Numbered from the stretch's first letter, positions 52,942-64,000 are shown. The stretch is 64,000 nt of DNA from Neonectria sp. B-13 (GCA_002682825.1 NOKP01000043.1:186001-250000); one strand, 5' to 3'. Notes: a model not told the origin generated them from the sequence alone. Translations and numbers: made by a program.

Positions 52942-55849
52942 CAGTGATCGGAATGGTCTGGTATGGGTTGGTATTGGTATGGTATATACCGCCAAGACCT
53001 GGTATAGTTTGAGGAGATCTCAATACCATGGTATTACCGGTATACCAGGTCATATCGGTAAGGCTAAAAATAGGCCGAGGCAAAGAAGCTAATGGCGGCA
53101 GGTGGCTGAATTATAGACTAAACTGGTTAGTGTATGCGAAAATTTTCTCAACTTAGAACTAATAATCGTAGTCTACGATTGTAACGGGTCAGGACCCCGT
53201 CTACGCCAACAGGCACGAAGAGGGGGTGAACAACAAAACCCTTAGCCGTCAGATCAACTATAGTCTTTCTTTCTTTCCTTCTCTTCTCATCTTGAAAGTA
53301 AACAGCATTGGAATAGATAGCTGGAATCCAGCTACCATAAGCCGTTCACAACGATAGCCGGCTTATATCATTATCATGGGATCTCCAGTTCCAACCTCAC
53401 CGTCCTCGTTGACGACACGTTCAACGTCAATATCCCTCAAGTCTCCTACGTCATCGCCTGCTCCCACATTACATATCTCAACACCATCACCTGCTCGTAT
53501 TCAATATCCCGAACCTCCGGATGAGTTCGTACAAGACCACATCACATACCTGAATCGCGCGAAGACCACAAAGAAGGCAGCTCGTCTAGGCTCATCACAT
53601 GTATGGAAGTATGGTCTTCATTACATCTGAGACAGTAATAAGAAAGAGGTGTACTACTGTCACGAGTGTGCAGTCGGAAAGTATAAGCAAGAGCTATTTG
53701 TTATCAATGGCACGTCTGGAGCGAGAAATCATCTTGAACAGAAGCACCAGATTGACCCCCAGAGTGGTATCAAGAAACATAGTTCGACACGGAAGTCTGT
53801 ACTAGAGCAGCAGAAGAGCGCGGCTGCTACTAATACCTTCTTCTAGAAAGACTCAATTGAGAAGTTCAAAGAGCTTCTAATTCGTTGGATTGTGTACTGC
53901 CATATTGCTTTCTTTCAATTAGAAAATCAGTATTTCCGAATACTACTCTTCTTTTGAAATCCGGCACTTCTCAACCACCTCCCAAAGGCAGCGAAAACTA
54001 TTCAAAGTTAGGTTATGGACGCCTTTCTGTCGAAGAAGCAACGGCTCAGAGAGGACCTCCAGCGCTCGCGGAGTAGAATCTCCATCTCCTTTGATCTCTG
54101 GACTTCGCCAAACCCTTACGCTATTCTAGGTGTCCTCGTCATGTGGATTGACACTACCGGCAAGCGGCGAACTACCGTTTTGGGTATACGACGTATGTAC
54201 GGCGAACACACTAGCGAGAATCTTAGATCAGTTGTTCTTGAATTGCTAAAAGAATATGATATTGGTAGAGATCAGATTGGATACTTCATGCTGGATAATG
54301 CCTCGTCAAATGATACTGCTGTTGAATTCATACTCAAGGAGCTCTGCCCATAGATGAAGTTAAAACAACATCGCCATCGCCGGTTGCGTTGCTTGGGCCA
54401 CATTATCAACCTCTACTGCTAGGCGTTCCTCATAGGTCGGAACTGTGAGAAGTATCTAGCAAAGCTTGAAAAGCACTATCAACGCGGAGACTATACGAAG
54501 GTGGAAGAGCTCTGGAAAAAAGTTGGATGTTTAGGTCGGCTTCACAACCTCGTGCGATACATTAGGCTTACTCCACAACACGAGTTTGCTGCAATCATTA
54601 TCGGCGGAGATCTCTCTGAATTTGATGGACTCGAGCTTATCCAGAACAACTCGACGACCTGGAATTCATTGTTTCATTCAATTACACAGGCATTGAATGT
54701 TCGGGAACGTTTAGAGATCTTCTCAGCTCGCTATATACCTGGGAAAGGCTCTCATGGGATTGTGAACTTTAAACTAGATGGACAGCACTGGTTCGACCTT
54801 GAAAAGATTGAGCTTGCTCTAAAAGACTTCTATGCCGCAACTTTACTTTCTAGGGGAAAAAGACGTCCCTTGCTGACTGGTTTTCAACCTTAGACTGCCT
54901 TCTTCGAGAAATAAACGAGATGAAAGATCACTACTATAATATCTACACTGAAGACGACAATAACTTCACATGGAAGTACCTCCAAAGTTGCGCAGATGCC
55001 GCGTGGTCAAAATGCGAGGAGTATTACAACAACCAGCAGCTGCATTGGCAGAATCGATTCCCTGAAGATACTGATCTTCCACCGGCGTACTATGCAGCTC
55101 AAATACTCGATCCATATCGAAAGTGGGCATGGTTCAGGTAAGAATGGGTTCTCTAAGGCGACGAAGAAAAACAGAAGTGGTTTGATAACGCACTATCGGC
55201 GGTGAAGCACCTCTGGGAGACAGAGTATAAGGGAAGGTACCCTATTGAGATGCCACCACCACCAGTCAGGAAGGAGAGAGATCCTGACCTAGCATTTGAT
55301 CGCCAGAGGGAACACAAACGTATTCGAATAGACGCTCCGGTCTCTACAATTGATTTGTATGAACAATATATTTCTACCGACCGGCTCCATGACGAAAAGG
55401 CAGGTTGCGATGAGGCCATTGCGTACTGGCTATCCCGTTATGACTCCCAAAGAGATCTCGCTCGCTTTGCTCTAGATCTGTTTGCGATCTCACCTATGTC
55501 AGATGAGTGCGAACGCCTTTTTCGTAGCACAAAGCTTACTATAGTTGATCGCCGTGGTAGGCTGAAAGCAGATATTATAGAGGCTTGTAAGTGTCTCCGG
55601 GCCTGGTATGGAAAGCCCCAGGTTGAGGATAACAGTGATGGCGAAGATAGTAAGAATAACAACGATTGGATTAATAGCTAGTAGTATAATAACATTTCCT
55701 TTCTTTTTTCTATAACTTTAGTCTCATTCTTGGCTATCTTAGCAGTATTACTAGTCTTACTAGTAAGACCATACCGGTTATTATATAAGCAGCTGGTATG
55801 GTATGGGTTGACCTCCATACCATGCCATACCAGACCATTCCGATCACTA
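52942..55849 (+). mobile_element. hAT transposon 2 (2.9 kb)
   Basis: Terminal inverted repeats starting CAGTGATCGGAATGGTCTGG on the left match the right end over 24 bp, apart from the outermost base (C on the left; T on the right when read inward). Subterminal TGGTATGG motifs repeat in both orientations. It contains a decayed hAT transposase on the plus strand, unrelated in its termini to hAT 1. No clear 8-bp target duplication. Confidence 0.85.
53376..55681 (+). pseudogene. hAT transposase with multiple nonsense codons
   Basis: One frame from 53376 to about 54860 is broken by TGA/TAG codons only. It shows a BED finger (VYYCHECAVGK..HLEQKHQ), RISISFDLWTSPNPYAIL, RDQIGYFMLDNASSND and LIQNNSTTWNSLF. 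A one-base shift near 54855 continues as MKDHYYNIYTEDDNNFTWKY, two further stops near 55140-55160, and the hAT dimerisation region YWLSRYDSQRDLARFALDLF and SDECERLFRSTKLTIVDRRG. It ends NDWINS at TAG 55679-55681. Dead by at least eight stops, but much less degraded than the hAT 1 transposase. Confidence 0.88.
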
Positions 55850-56704
55850 ACGTGCCCTGTTGTATTAGCACTCACAACGCGGACCATAGGTCCTGCGATC
55901 AGTAAGCATCAATGAACATCCGGCTTATCAAGTCAGCTGAATCACCAGCGTTTGCCTTATACTACAGATCTGCCCATACTGTAGGAATTGTGCTTGCATA
56001 CATACTACTACCTTGTCCCCAGTAACCCACCCCTAACTATTTCGGATCACTGGGAAAACACACAACCCACGACTCTTCTTATCAGTTTTGCCTGAATGAG
56101 CTGCCTAATCCAAGCTCTTCATGCGTTGTCTATGGAAGGCTTAAAAACCTACAGAATCTCCCGTAGAGCAAAGAAAGGTGCCAGGCTAGCTATAGCGATA
56201 ATAGAATACATCACTAGGGATGGGTCTTGCGCTGCCTGTATCGATCTCGCCTGTCTCCGTTTATCTGACGCTTCTCTAGCTCTTCCTTGGTCCAACTATG
56301 ACCTGACATCCTTACTAGACTGGTATCTAGCACAGTGGAGTAGTTATCCCTGTGCATTCGCAATATCGCGTCGTCTCCTTTCGAGGCCCAACATCTAACC
56401 TAGCGGTAACGCAAGAGGAATACCGCTTCAGCGGAAGTGCTAAATCGTTCATTTGAAGACTCCTCCTCATCCTCTTCCCATCTACTGGCTCGTTCTGTCT
56501 TTTTCTTGCTTTCCCTCCCCTCTGTCCAACCCTGAACGCCCCTGGTGGTTTGGACCAATCAACGCATCTCTCCTTAACCCAAGTGTCGTTTCACTTGACT
56601 GCAAGCCCGTCAGCAAACAGGACCAGGGTTCTCGACGCCTGCACAAAAGGAAATAAAAGTGTCGTTTGAGTCAAAAGACCGCTGCGCATAAGGGGTAGGC
56701 ACCA
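55850..56704. other. Gene-free spacer
   Basis: Short frames only (for example near 56096-56398); none recognised. Confidence 0.4.
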
Positions 56705-57487
56705 TTGGAACCACTCTACCCCATCTGCACAAAGAGACCACCACTAGAGCACGACTACTACGAATACCTAGACATGGAGCATGTGGAAATCGTGGATCTA
56801 AAATCGACGAGGCTGCGTAAATTTACCGAAGCTGGAATCATGACCGACGATGGAAAAGAAAGAGAATTTGACATTGTTGTCATGGCTACTGGCTTTGACA
56901 GCTTTACGGGATCGTATGGCTTTCTTCTGCATTATTTCGCTCGGCTCCGGTACTACCCAATGAATAGTTTAACTAACCTGGGCCTGAAGAAAAGGAAAAC
57001 GGTGTAGATATCAAAGATGTCTAGAATGACGGTGTTCGCACCTACTTGGGCACACTCATGGACGGCTTTCCGAACGCATCTCTTGTCTACAGTCTTCAAG
57101 GTACGAGTTGCTCACAGGAGCAGCCAATCCAACACCCCTGTTTTCCCGAGATGCTTGCTTACCAAGTCAGCGCCTACTGCCTTCTCCAACGGCCCTACCA
57201 TCATCGAATGTCAGTGTGACGTTGTTGTCGATGTCATTCAAAAACTTGAAGAAGAAAAGGCTAGATCGATTGAGCCCACCCTCGACGCGGAGGATGAATG
57301 GAAGACCCTGATTACGTCCATAATCCAAGGCACGCTTTTTGGCGTGACAGACTCCTGATGGAACGGGGCCAATATTCCAGGGAAAAAGCCGCAAATTTTG
57401 TCGTATGCCGGCGGGATTGGGCAATATGAAAAGACCTGGAGAGAGAAGATTGATGGGTGGCAGGGCCTTGTGGTTGAGACAGAATAA
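56705..57487 (+). pseudogene. C-terminal part of a flavin monooxygenase (FMO/Baeyer-Villiger type)
   Basis: Reads LYPICTKRPPLEHDYYEYLD, REFDIVVMATGFDSFTGS (the ATGF motif), then after a frame change DIKDV, a TAG in place of the expected Trp, and NDGVRTYLGTLMDGFPN. Later come FSNGPTIIECQCDVVVDVIQ and TDS, a TGA where Trp is expected, then WNGANIPGKKPQ, ending VVETE at TAA 57485-57487. The FAD- and NADPH-binding N-terminal half is absent. Such enzymes insert oxygen into ketones using FAD and NADPH. Truncation plus at least one frameshift and two nonsense codons make it non-functional. Confidence 0.78.
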
Positions 57488-57971
57488 AGATTCGAGCCGA
57501 GACTCCAGGATTTAACGCCTGACATTAATTATGTACTTCCACATTTAGTACCAAACAGGTATGCTTGCCTTAAGCTGCGATACTAGTAGGAGGTTGTCAT
57601 CTGGTTGTGACTGTCCTGTTGGCTAGCCGAAAAAGATCTAATTGTCTCGTCGAGAGGATGTGCCAACTAACGAGTTATTGTACGAAATTTGTTATAGGCC
57701 TCTTCGGGAATACTGGCAAACACCAGTTTTTCTCATGTCTCCTCGCTCTTACGTCTCCTCAGGTCCCTCAATTTTTCTCTTCTTTGTGGCTGGCTCCTAG
57801 GCATCACGATAAAGCACCCGAAGGCTTCATAACTACAATGGTATTCTAGTCTCCAACGCGGTCAAGGTTCATGTGTGCCGCCAAAATCGTCATTGTAATT
57901 ATACTTAGTCTTTCGTACTGGCTGGGCCTTCACATACCTTTCTTTCAGTTTCGATACTTGTTGAGAACAGC
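57488..57971. other. Spacer between convergent FMO relic and acyl-CoA ligase
   Basis: Shared 3' side of two convergent genes; no terminator-specific signal is readable by eye. Confidence 0.4.
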
Positions 57972-60043
57972 TCACAACTTAGCTCCCCTGGCCTCGCTCG
58001 CATCCCTCTCCCTGTCCCTCAACAGCCGACGAAGGATCTTTCCGCTTGCACTCTTTGGAATGACATCCACGAACTCGACACCACCCTTCAGCCACTTGTA
58101 CCTCGCCTTGTGTTCCTCCACGTGCTTGCAAATCCCCCTCGAAACGTCAATGTCTGCCTGACCCACGACGTCCTTCGACTTAACCACGTACGCCTTTGGC
58201 ACTTCGCCGGCTCGATCATCTGGTACCTGAATAACTGCACAGTCGGACACAGCAGGGTACGTGAGGAGATGGGACTCTAATTCGGCGGGCGCCACTTGAT
58301 GACCCTAGCAAATATTTTAGAGGATGTCTTACAAGAAGCTATACGTGGAGGTGTGTTACGAGCTGGAAAAAGAGCCTTACCTTGACCTTGATCAGCTCCT
58401 TTATCCTGTCCACGATGACCAAGTGTTCATGACCTGAGGGAGCTTCCCGCACCATGACCTCGTCGCCAGTTTTGAGCCACCGGCCGTCCTCATCCCAGAC
58501 GAAAGTCTCGGCGTTGGCCCTTTCATCATGCAAGTAGCCCAGCACAACCCCTGGCCCTTGAACGACGAGTTCGCCTGGTTTGTTATGCTGGGTGATTTCT
58601 TTGCCGTCAAAGTCGATGATTTTGGCCCTTATTCCGGGGACTAGAGAACCCGAAGAACCGACGTCAATATCCAGTTCGCTCGTAATCGAAACAACAGAGG
58701 ATGTCTCTGTCAGGCCTAGTATCTTGGATCAGCCGGGAATATTTGAAGATGAGTCAAGAGAATATACCATATCCTTGCCCGACATGCCATTTGGGATAAA
58801 CTTTCAACAGTTTATTGACGATTTCCGGACCTAAAGGCGCTGCTCCAGTAAAGAGAAACCGAACGCTGCTGAGGTCGTATTTAGAGCAGATAGTCTTCTC
58901 TTGTATCATTTGAATGACGATGGGAGGAACCTATTCAGGTAAGTGACACGATTGAGATAGCTGACATAGAAAACATACCAAAGCTAGCTGCGCAATCTTG
59001 AACTTTTGGATGGCGGCGAGGAATGATTTCAACTCAAACTTTGGGAGAACGATGATTTCGTCACCCTTGTAGGTACAGCAGTGAGTGACAGCGACTAGCC
59101 CGTAGATGTGGCTGAAAGGTAGGAGGCCGAGCGCAGCCTGTGTCTTGACACCGAGTTCCTTTCTTGCTACGGACTCGAAAGTCGAAATTTGAAGGACGTT
59201 CGAGATGACGTTTCGATGAGAAATCATGACTGCTTTCTGGAGAATTGTTAGGACGCCGTCACAGAGGAAATTGAAAGATGTCATGACTGACAGGCAATCC
59301 AGATGTCCCGCTGGAATAGCAGAGATAAGCAGCTTGGCGTGCGCCTTGGCCATTCACCCATTTCACGGGTTCCAGCTCAGGTAGCGTCTTCCCCTGTTGG
59401 ATCAACTCATCCACCATGACGAACGGCACCTTGTTGGGGGCTCCTGGCATTTCGAGGATGAATATTCGGTTACTCGGAATCCCGACAGCTGTCGCAGCCT
59501 TCAGAGCGGTATCAAGAAGCGGGATACAGGTGAAGAGTGCCTTGGCATTTGACGAGCGGAGTTGATATTCTAGTTCCGGAGACGAGTAGGCTGCGCTAGC
59601 GGGTGTAACAATGCCGGATAGACGATGGACTGCGTGGGTCAATGGGACGTAGTCAATCTGGTTATAATTAGCGCTTGATATAGCAGGGTCACCGAGGATG
59701 TCTGACCGTGTTCAGCGAATACAGGCCAACCACCTTGTCCCACTCAGTCCCTTCATTTGGGGCGAAATCGAGCTTCTTGGATATGGATCTGGCGAGGAAG
59801 TCGATTCGCTGTATGACTTCAGAAGCTGTGTACGTCCTGCCTGTAAAGCCGCAAGTGTATGGGTTTCTAGACTCAGCAATCGAGAAGCGGCCATGTGCTT
59901 CATCGTACATGAATTCTTCAATAGTGACTGAATCCCACGAGTCTATTTCGCTCATTAGCAGCCAGAATTTGTTCCCCCGTTGTGAAATACGGTTCCTTAC
60001 CAATCGGCGGCTCGGGGACCCATGTTGGCGGCGTGAATACCAT
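57972..60043 (-). CDS. 4-coumarate-CoA-ligase-like acyl-CoA synthetase, peroxisomal
   Basis: Seven exons (60001-60043, 59707-59942, 59292-59657, 58979-59236, 58768-58930, 58381-58715, 57972-58304) splice to exactly 577 residues; the six introns are 48-76 bp. Motifs in order: AYLCYSSGTSGLP joined across intron 3 to KAVMISHRN (AMP/phosphate loop, about 207-225), LGLLPFSHIYGLV, FLFTGAAPLGPE, GQGYGLTETSS (about 352-362, joined across intron 5), GRWLKTGDEV, VDRIKELIKVKG, and PKSASGKILRR with the catalytic Lys. It activates a carboxylic acid with ATP and transfers it to CoA. The C-terminus AKL is a type 1 peroxisomal targeting signal. The substrate (fatty or phenylpropanoid acid) is not deducible. 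All splice sites are consistent and there is no damage. Confidence 0.92.
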
Positions 60044-60296
60044 TTTCAAAACGACTCGGAACTTGACTCACAATCCTAAAACCTAGGACAACAAGAGCTG
60101 CGGACGAGAATTGGAAAACAGCAATGTGGATAAATCCCTTTGATGAATCTCATCAAGGCAGGTAAGGATAGGTAGAGTTTAGGGGTATTTCTACCCCTCC
60201 AGCTTCTCGGCATCGCTTCTCCCTTTCCTCGGCCTCTCGGTAGCTAAGCGCCCAACCCACATGACGACTCTTCCCTCACCTGGCTGCACTGCCAAG

Positions 60297-60464
60297 GTTA
60301 TGGCCAGATGATGATGCAAGTTATGACCCACATGGTGATCTAGCTTAACATAGATCCCGTCTCGCTCTTGGATTGGCGAAAGAACACCAAGCCCTTGCTG
60401 CAAGAAGACTTAGTGCCGTATTTCCAGCGGCTTACCGCCTCTGGGGCGGCCAATAACGCAGGGT
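60297..60464 (+). repeat. Dispersed repeat A, copy 2
   Basis: Matches 39111-39272 in the same orientation. Here it lies directly beside repeat B, whereas copy 1 is separated from repeat B by the GH5 gene. Confidence 0.75.
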
Positions 60465-60472
60465 CTGGAAAT

Positions 60473-61010
60473 GTTGAGATATAAGACAAATCCTACAGTT
60501 TGAAGTACCTCCTTGTCTGTGGACCTTACATCTCAACATTTATAAGCACGGCATCTTTACCCGGTAGGAAGAACCACAATACGAGAGAGTTCAATTTTAT
60601 AGGATTCAGTGATAGGTTCATACTAGCAAGCCTTACCCAATAGGAAGAACCATAATACGAGAGAGAGACTATTAAGGGCAGGATGCTAAGGGCCGAATTT
60701 TCAACTGCTGCCATCGCAGTGAAGCCTATTAAGCGTCTTTTGAGCTTCTATTTTAGGCACTAGTGTATATCCAGCTCAGGTCGGCGCCGTGTGACTTATT
60801 TGGAGTCCGTTGCCTGCGGCGATGTCATTATGGATAGCATGCAGGCCCTCCTCTTCGGCTACGCCGCTGCGCACAACAGTGAGCTCGTATTTCCGCCTAA
60901 TACAGTCCAATCAACTTTACCAGGGGAACCGCTGATAAATAAGACAGGGAATTCTCATGACAAGGGGCTATTGGCATCCCGGCTTAGGCTTGGAAACACT
61001 CAAAGACGCT
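60473..61010 (+). repeat. Dispersed repeat B, copy 2, with a shortened hairpin unit
   Basis: Inverted relative to 41118-41630. The hairpin part (60473-60537) has lost much of one arm. It then has two tandem units (60542-60670) and a body that includes TATTTGGAGTCCGTTGCC and a segment of about 70 bp absent from copy 1. Confidence 0.7.
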
Positions 61011-61549
61011 CTCCCCCCCTTACTACTCGCCCACCAGTCAGATGCGGTCTTGGATATGCAGCAGCTGTCAGAGCATGTTAGGGCATCTATATGCCAGAGG
61101 TAATTGAGATGAAGAGCGGCCCTAACCGCTAGGCCGTGGGCTTCGAGTGCACTGGGAACGCACTCAATGCCCGTTTCCGTGCGCGCCATTAGCCGGCGCC
61201 CCCGCGCACGGGCCCACCAGTGGAGCCCAATGCACTAGATGCCCAGAACGCACTGAATGCTCAGTCTCAAGCCAATCAGGAGAGGAGGGGCCAAGGCCAA
61301 GGGCCAGGGAAAAGGAAGGGGGGGGGACCAGTCTAGGAAAAAGAAAAGAAAAGGAAGGGAAGGGGAAGGAAGAAAGAAAGAAAGGAAGAAAGGAAAGAGG
61401 GAAAGAAAGAGAGAAAGAAAGATAGGAAAAGAGAGAGTAAATACAATTGCCTTTACCCTTTGCTCTTTTCCCCCTTCCCTCTTTACTCCTTTACCTTTTC
61501 CTTCTCTCTAAATTAAATCTTCTCTAAAGAAAGAGGCTCTCCCTTAGTA
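61011..61549. other. Gene-free spacer with a polypurine tract
   Basis: No gene; contains near-repeats of GAACGCACTCAATGC/GAACGCACTGAATGC (61156-61262) and a GA-rich run (61280-61440). Confidence 0.5.
61280..61440 (+). repeat. Polypurine tract (GGAAA/GAAAG)
   Basis: About 160 bp of nearly pure G/A, including G9 and repeated GAAAGAAAG; similar in character to 16791-16912. Confidence 0.8.
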
Positions 61550-61990
61550 TAGTAGGGGCTATAGGCTAAGTGGGCTAGCTGGTTGTTAGCAAGGGTGTAA
61601 TTGGGTGTAGAAGGGGGCTACTATAAGGAAGGTTAAGTAGGGAAGGAGGGAGAGGGTCTTTTTTTTTTCCTTTTTTCTTTTTAGGGGATTATTATCTTAA
61701 GAAAGAATAAGAGGAAAGCTTCTTACTATAGAAAGATAAGAGAAATAAGCTTATTAAGCTTAAAGCTTAAGCCTTTATCTTTATTTACTAAGAAAGAATT
61801 CTATAATTATATTCAAATCTTTACTTAATTTTAAGTTAAACCTTTATCTTTTATAATACTAATTACTAAGCTAACTATAGGCCTTTTTAATATTTTACTA
61901 ATATTCTTTTCTACTTTTAACTTAATAATTAATCTTATAAGATACTTCTTTATTAGAAAGTACTAAATACTAAACTACTTAACTATATAT
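61550..61990 (+). repeat. 440-bp dispersed repeat, RIP-mutated copy
   Basis: Same orientation as 47875-48314. Differences are overwhelmingly C to T and G to A in this copy, on both strands. It ends exactly where the 239-bp repeat begins. Confidence 0.85.
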
Positions 61991-62229
61991 TGTGTTTGGC
62001 AGGGGTGACTCTATGATAGCTGATGAAGCTCTAGGCACTCAACCAGCTTTACTATGGTTGCAGCAGGGGAAGAGATACAATCTGTCCTCTCAGCTTCCCA
62101 GTAGGCAGGGAAAAAGTCAGTCAAATTGACTGTAATCATAATACTATTAAGACTACTATAGTAAGGGTCTTAAGATCAATAGAATCATTTAAATCTGGCC
62201 AAAAACTGAACAATTATAGCTCTTAAATT
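61991..62229 (+). repeat. 239-bp dispersed repeat, copy 2
   Basis: Pairs with 26150-26388. Directly follows the 440-bp repeat, as though one element had inserted at the end of another. Confidence 0.8.
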
Positions 62230-64000
62230 TATTGCTTATGCTAATGTTCTTACTTACTTCCTTGATAGACTTTATCAGTCTCTATCTCCCTTTTAATCCT
62301 AGCTAATTTAGACTAATTGTTAAAAGAGATTACTAGCTAGTAAAAGCACTATAATGCCTATACCTTATCTAGACCTTAATGTCTACTAGCCTTAATATAT
62401 ACCTCCCCTTAGGACTCCTACTTATCCTTAAGTACCTAGAGTTATAACCTTTGTATTACTAGCCTTCTTTATAGGGAATTAATATTCATTCTTAATCCCT
62501 AAATACTATTCAATTTATATAAAACTAAAGCTCTTATATAAATTTCCCTTTGTAAACTATAAAGCAAAATAAGCAATCTATACAATCTACTAAATCAGTC
62601 TTTGCATTACTATCTTCACTCCTCTACCTACTTAGCCTAAGTATCTATTTAGTCTTCCTTTTCCTTTTTAATTCCTCTAGTAACTCTTATAAAGATTTCC
62701 TTTTACTATCCTTAATAGACTATTCTAGGTAGTATATATAAAGCCTAGGTATTACTGCTTAGTAGGTAGGTAATAATCTACTAAGGCATTAGTACTAAGT
62801 TTAGAGAGTATGCTTCTTATACTATTTATTTAGTAGTAGGACTAATGTATAACTAATTAAAAGATTTATGTATATCTATGAGTTCTTATATGCCTAGAAT
62901 GTATAAGTTACTACTAATGATTGTTAGTATACTAGGAATATTAGTTATAGTTAAAGATAGGGTTAAGATAGTTATAATTATAGTTTAAGTAATAGTAGGT
63001 TATTATAAGTGTTATAGCCCAGGTTGGGACTAGGCGGTTACAACTGGCAGAACCATTTCAATACCCACTTTTTCCTTCCTATTACAGTGTATAACACTTG
63101 TATATTAAATAGACTCTATTCAATACAGTTTAACACTAATGAGTATATACATATTGAATAAGCACTATTTAATATAACTTAATACCATTCAACTATATTA
63201 ATCTCCTATATATATATATATTCACTTAGTACAATAAATAAGAGCCTTAAGCTTTTTAGCTATTAATACTTTGATTTACTTTATACTTAGTTATACAATA
63301 ACTTACTTTTGCATATTATTAATATAACCTATATTACTTACTATAATGTTCTAATCCACTTGATTATTAAACTATATACCTTAGACCTACCTTAGACCTC
63401 TAGGTTAAGCTTAATTATTATATATTAATAGCTCTTATTTAGTATATTATTATATTAACCTAAGTAATACCTACTATTAGATATATCTATACTATGCCCT
63501 ACTACTGCTAATTCAGCTGCTAAAGGAAATCCTCTACTAGTATATATAATACCCTTAAGTATAGCCAAAATAGTTATTAAGATCATATAGCTTTATACTC
63601 TTATTAATAGACTGTATAACTAAGTGCATAGTATACCTACTACCTTAACTATACTCTCTATAGTAGAGCAACCTAGAGAAGCTAGAGACCTAGGGGAAAG
63701 TATTAAGCTATCTCTTCTTACTCTATTCAATAGAGATTCAAAAGATATAGTACTTTTCTTTACTAGGATAAAGGTATACTTTTGATTCTTTCTAACTAAA
63801 CTTACATTAAGTAAAATATAAGCCCTATTTACTAATAGATATCTTAAGAGAAATACTATAATATAATTTAAACCTATTATATAAGATTTTCTTAAGAATA
63901 AGAAAGATACATATAACTAAGATATTATAAATATCTTTTTAGAATAGAATAACTTTAAAATAGTATTTAAAAATAACTTTAGAATGGTTAATAAGGAATA
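62230..64000. other. AT-rich RIP-like block to the window end
   Basis: Very AT-rich and TA-rich with stops in all frames. A short normal-composition patch near 63020-63080 has no recognisable product. Confidence 0.65.

Overview
This window looks like repeat-rich accessory DNA from a filamentous ascomycete (Pezizomycotina; class not determinable by eye). Genes have short introns (about 42-140 bp) with GTNNGN donors, CTRAC-like branch sites and YAG acceptors. The protein families are fungal: a NACHT-WD40 receptor, a HET protein, CFEM, Zn2Cys6 and terpene synthase. Long AT-rich blocks and paired repeats that differ almost only by C:G to T:A transitions point to repeat-induced point mutation (RIP). 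Most inactivating changes I could place are C:G to T:A transitions: CAG or TGG to TAG, CGA to TGA, Cys to Tyr.

Left third (1-20.6 kb): a broken LINE; an AT-rich block; a small secreted cysteine-rich gene with one TAG; an apparently intact three-exon HeLo-like/NACHT/WD40 NLR gene (3988-8624); a RIP-scarred AIFM2-like oxidoreductase; a solo LTR beside an SDR fragment; an F-box-like gene; and a GC-rich decayed element (15.0-19.7 kb). That element encodes, in order, an OrsD/DUF3505-type zinc-finger region, a tyrosine-recombinase-like region, a RecQ-like helicase and a Cys/His tail. Telomere-like CCCTAA repeats lie on both sides. It is the most unusual object in the window.

Middle (20.6-46.3 kb): a decayed Zn2Cys6 regulator; a glyoxalase-fold gene with a one-base deletion; an RBR-ligase scrap; a second solo LTR with a clean 5-bp target duplication; a four-exon GH99/GH71-like gene killed by a stop codon assembled across a splice junction; a truncated HET gene joined to a nitrite-reductase-like scrap; a hAT transposon that splits an unknown gene; an intact terpene synthase; an intact GH5 enzyme; and an RNF216/TRIAD3-like RBR E3 ligase whose zinc-binding core has been RIP-mutated while its ends remain readable.

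Right third (46.3-64 kb): repeat-laden DNA with an intact CFEM surface protein, a second DUF3505 locus, a C2H2 gene abutted by a second hAT element, a flavin-monooxygenase fragment, an intact seven-exon peroxisomal (C-terminal AKL) 4CL-like acyl-CoA ligase, and AT-rich RIP DNA to the end. Several repeats pair distant parts of the window (12.5/27.3, 26.2/62.0, 39.1/60.3, 41.3/49.7/60.7 and 47.9/61.6 kb).

Genes that look intact: the NLR, the F-box-like gene, terpene synthase, GH5, CFEM and the acyl-CoA ligase. They are self-defence, secreted/surface and secondary-metabolism functions, as expected of an accessory or subtelomere-like compartment. I see no rRNA, tRNA or CRISPR array.
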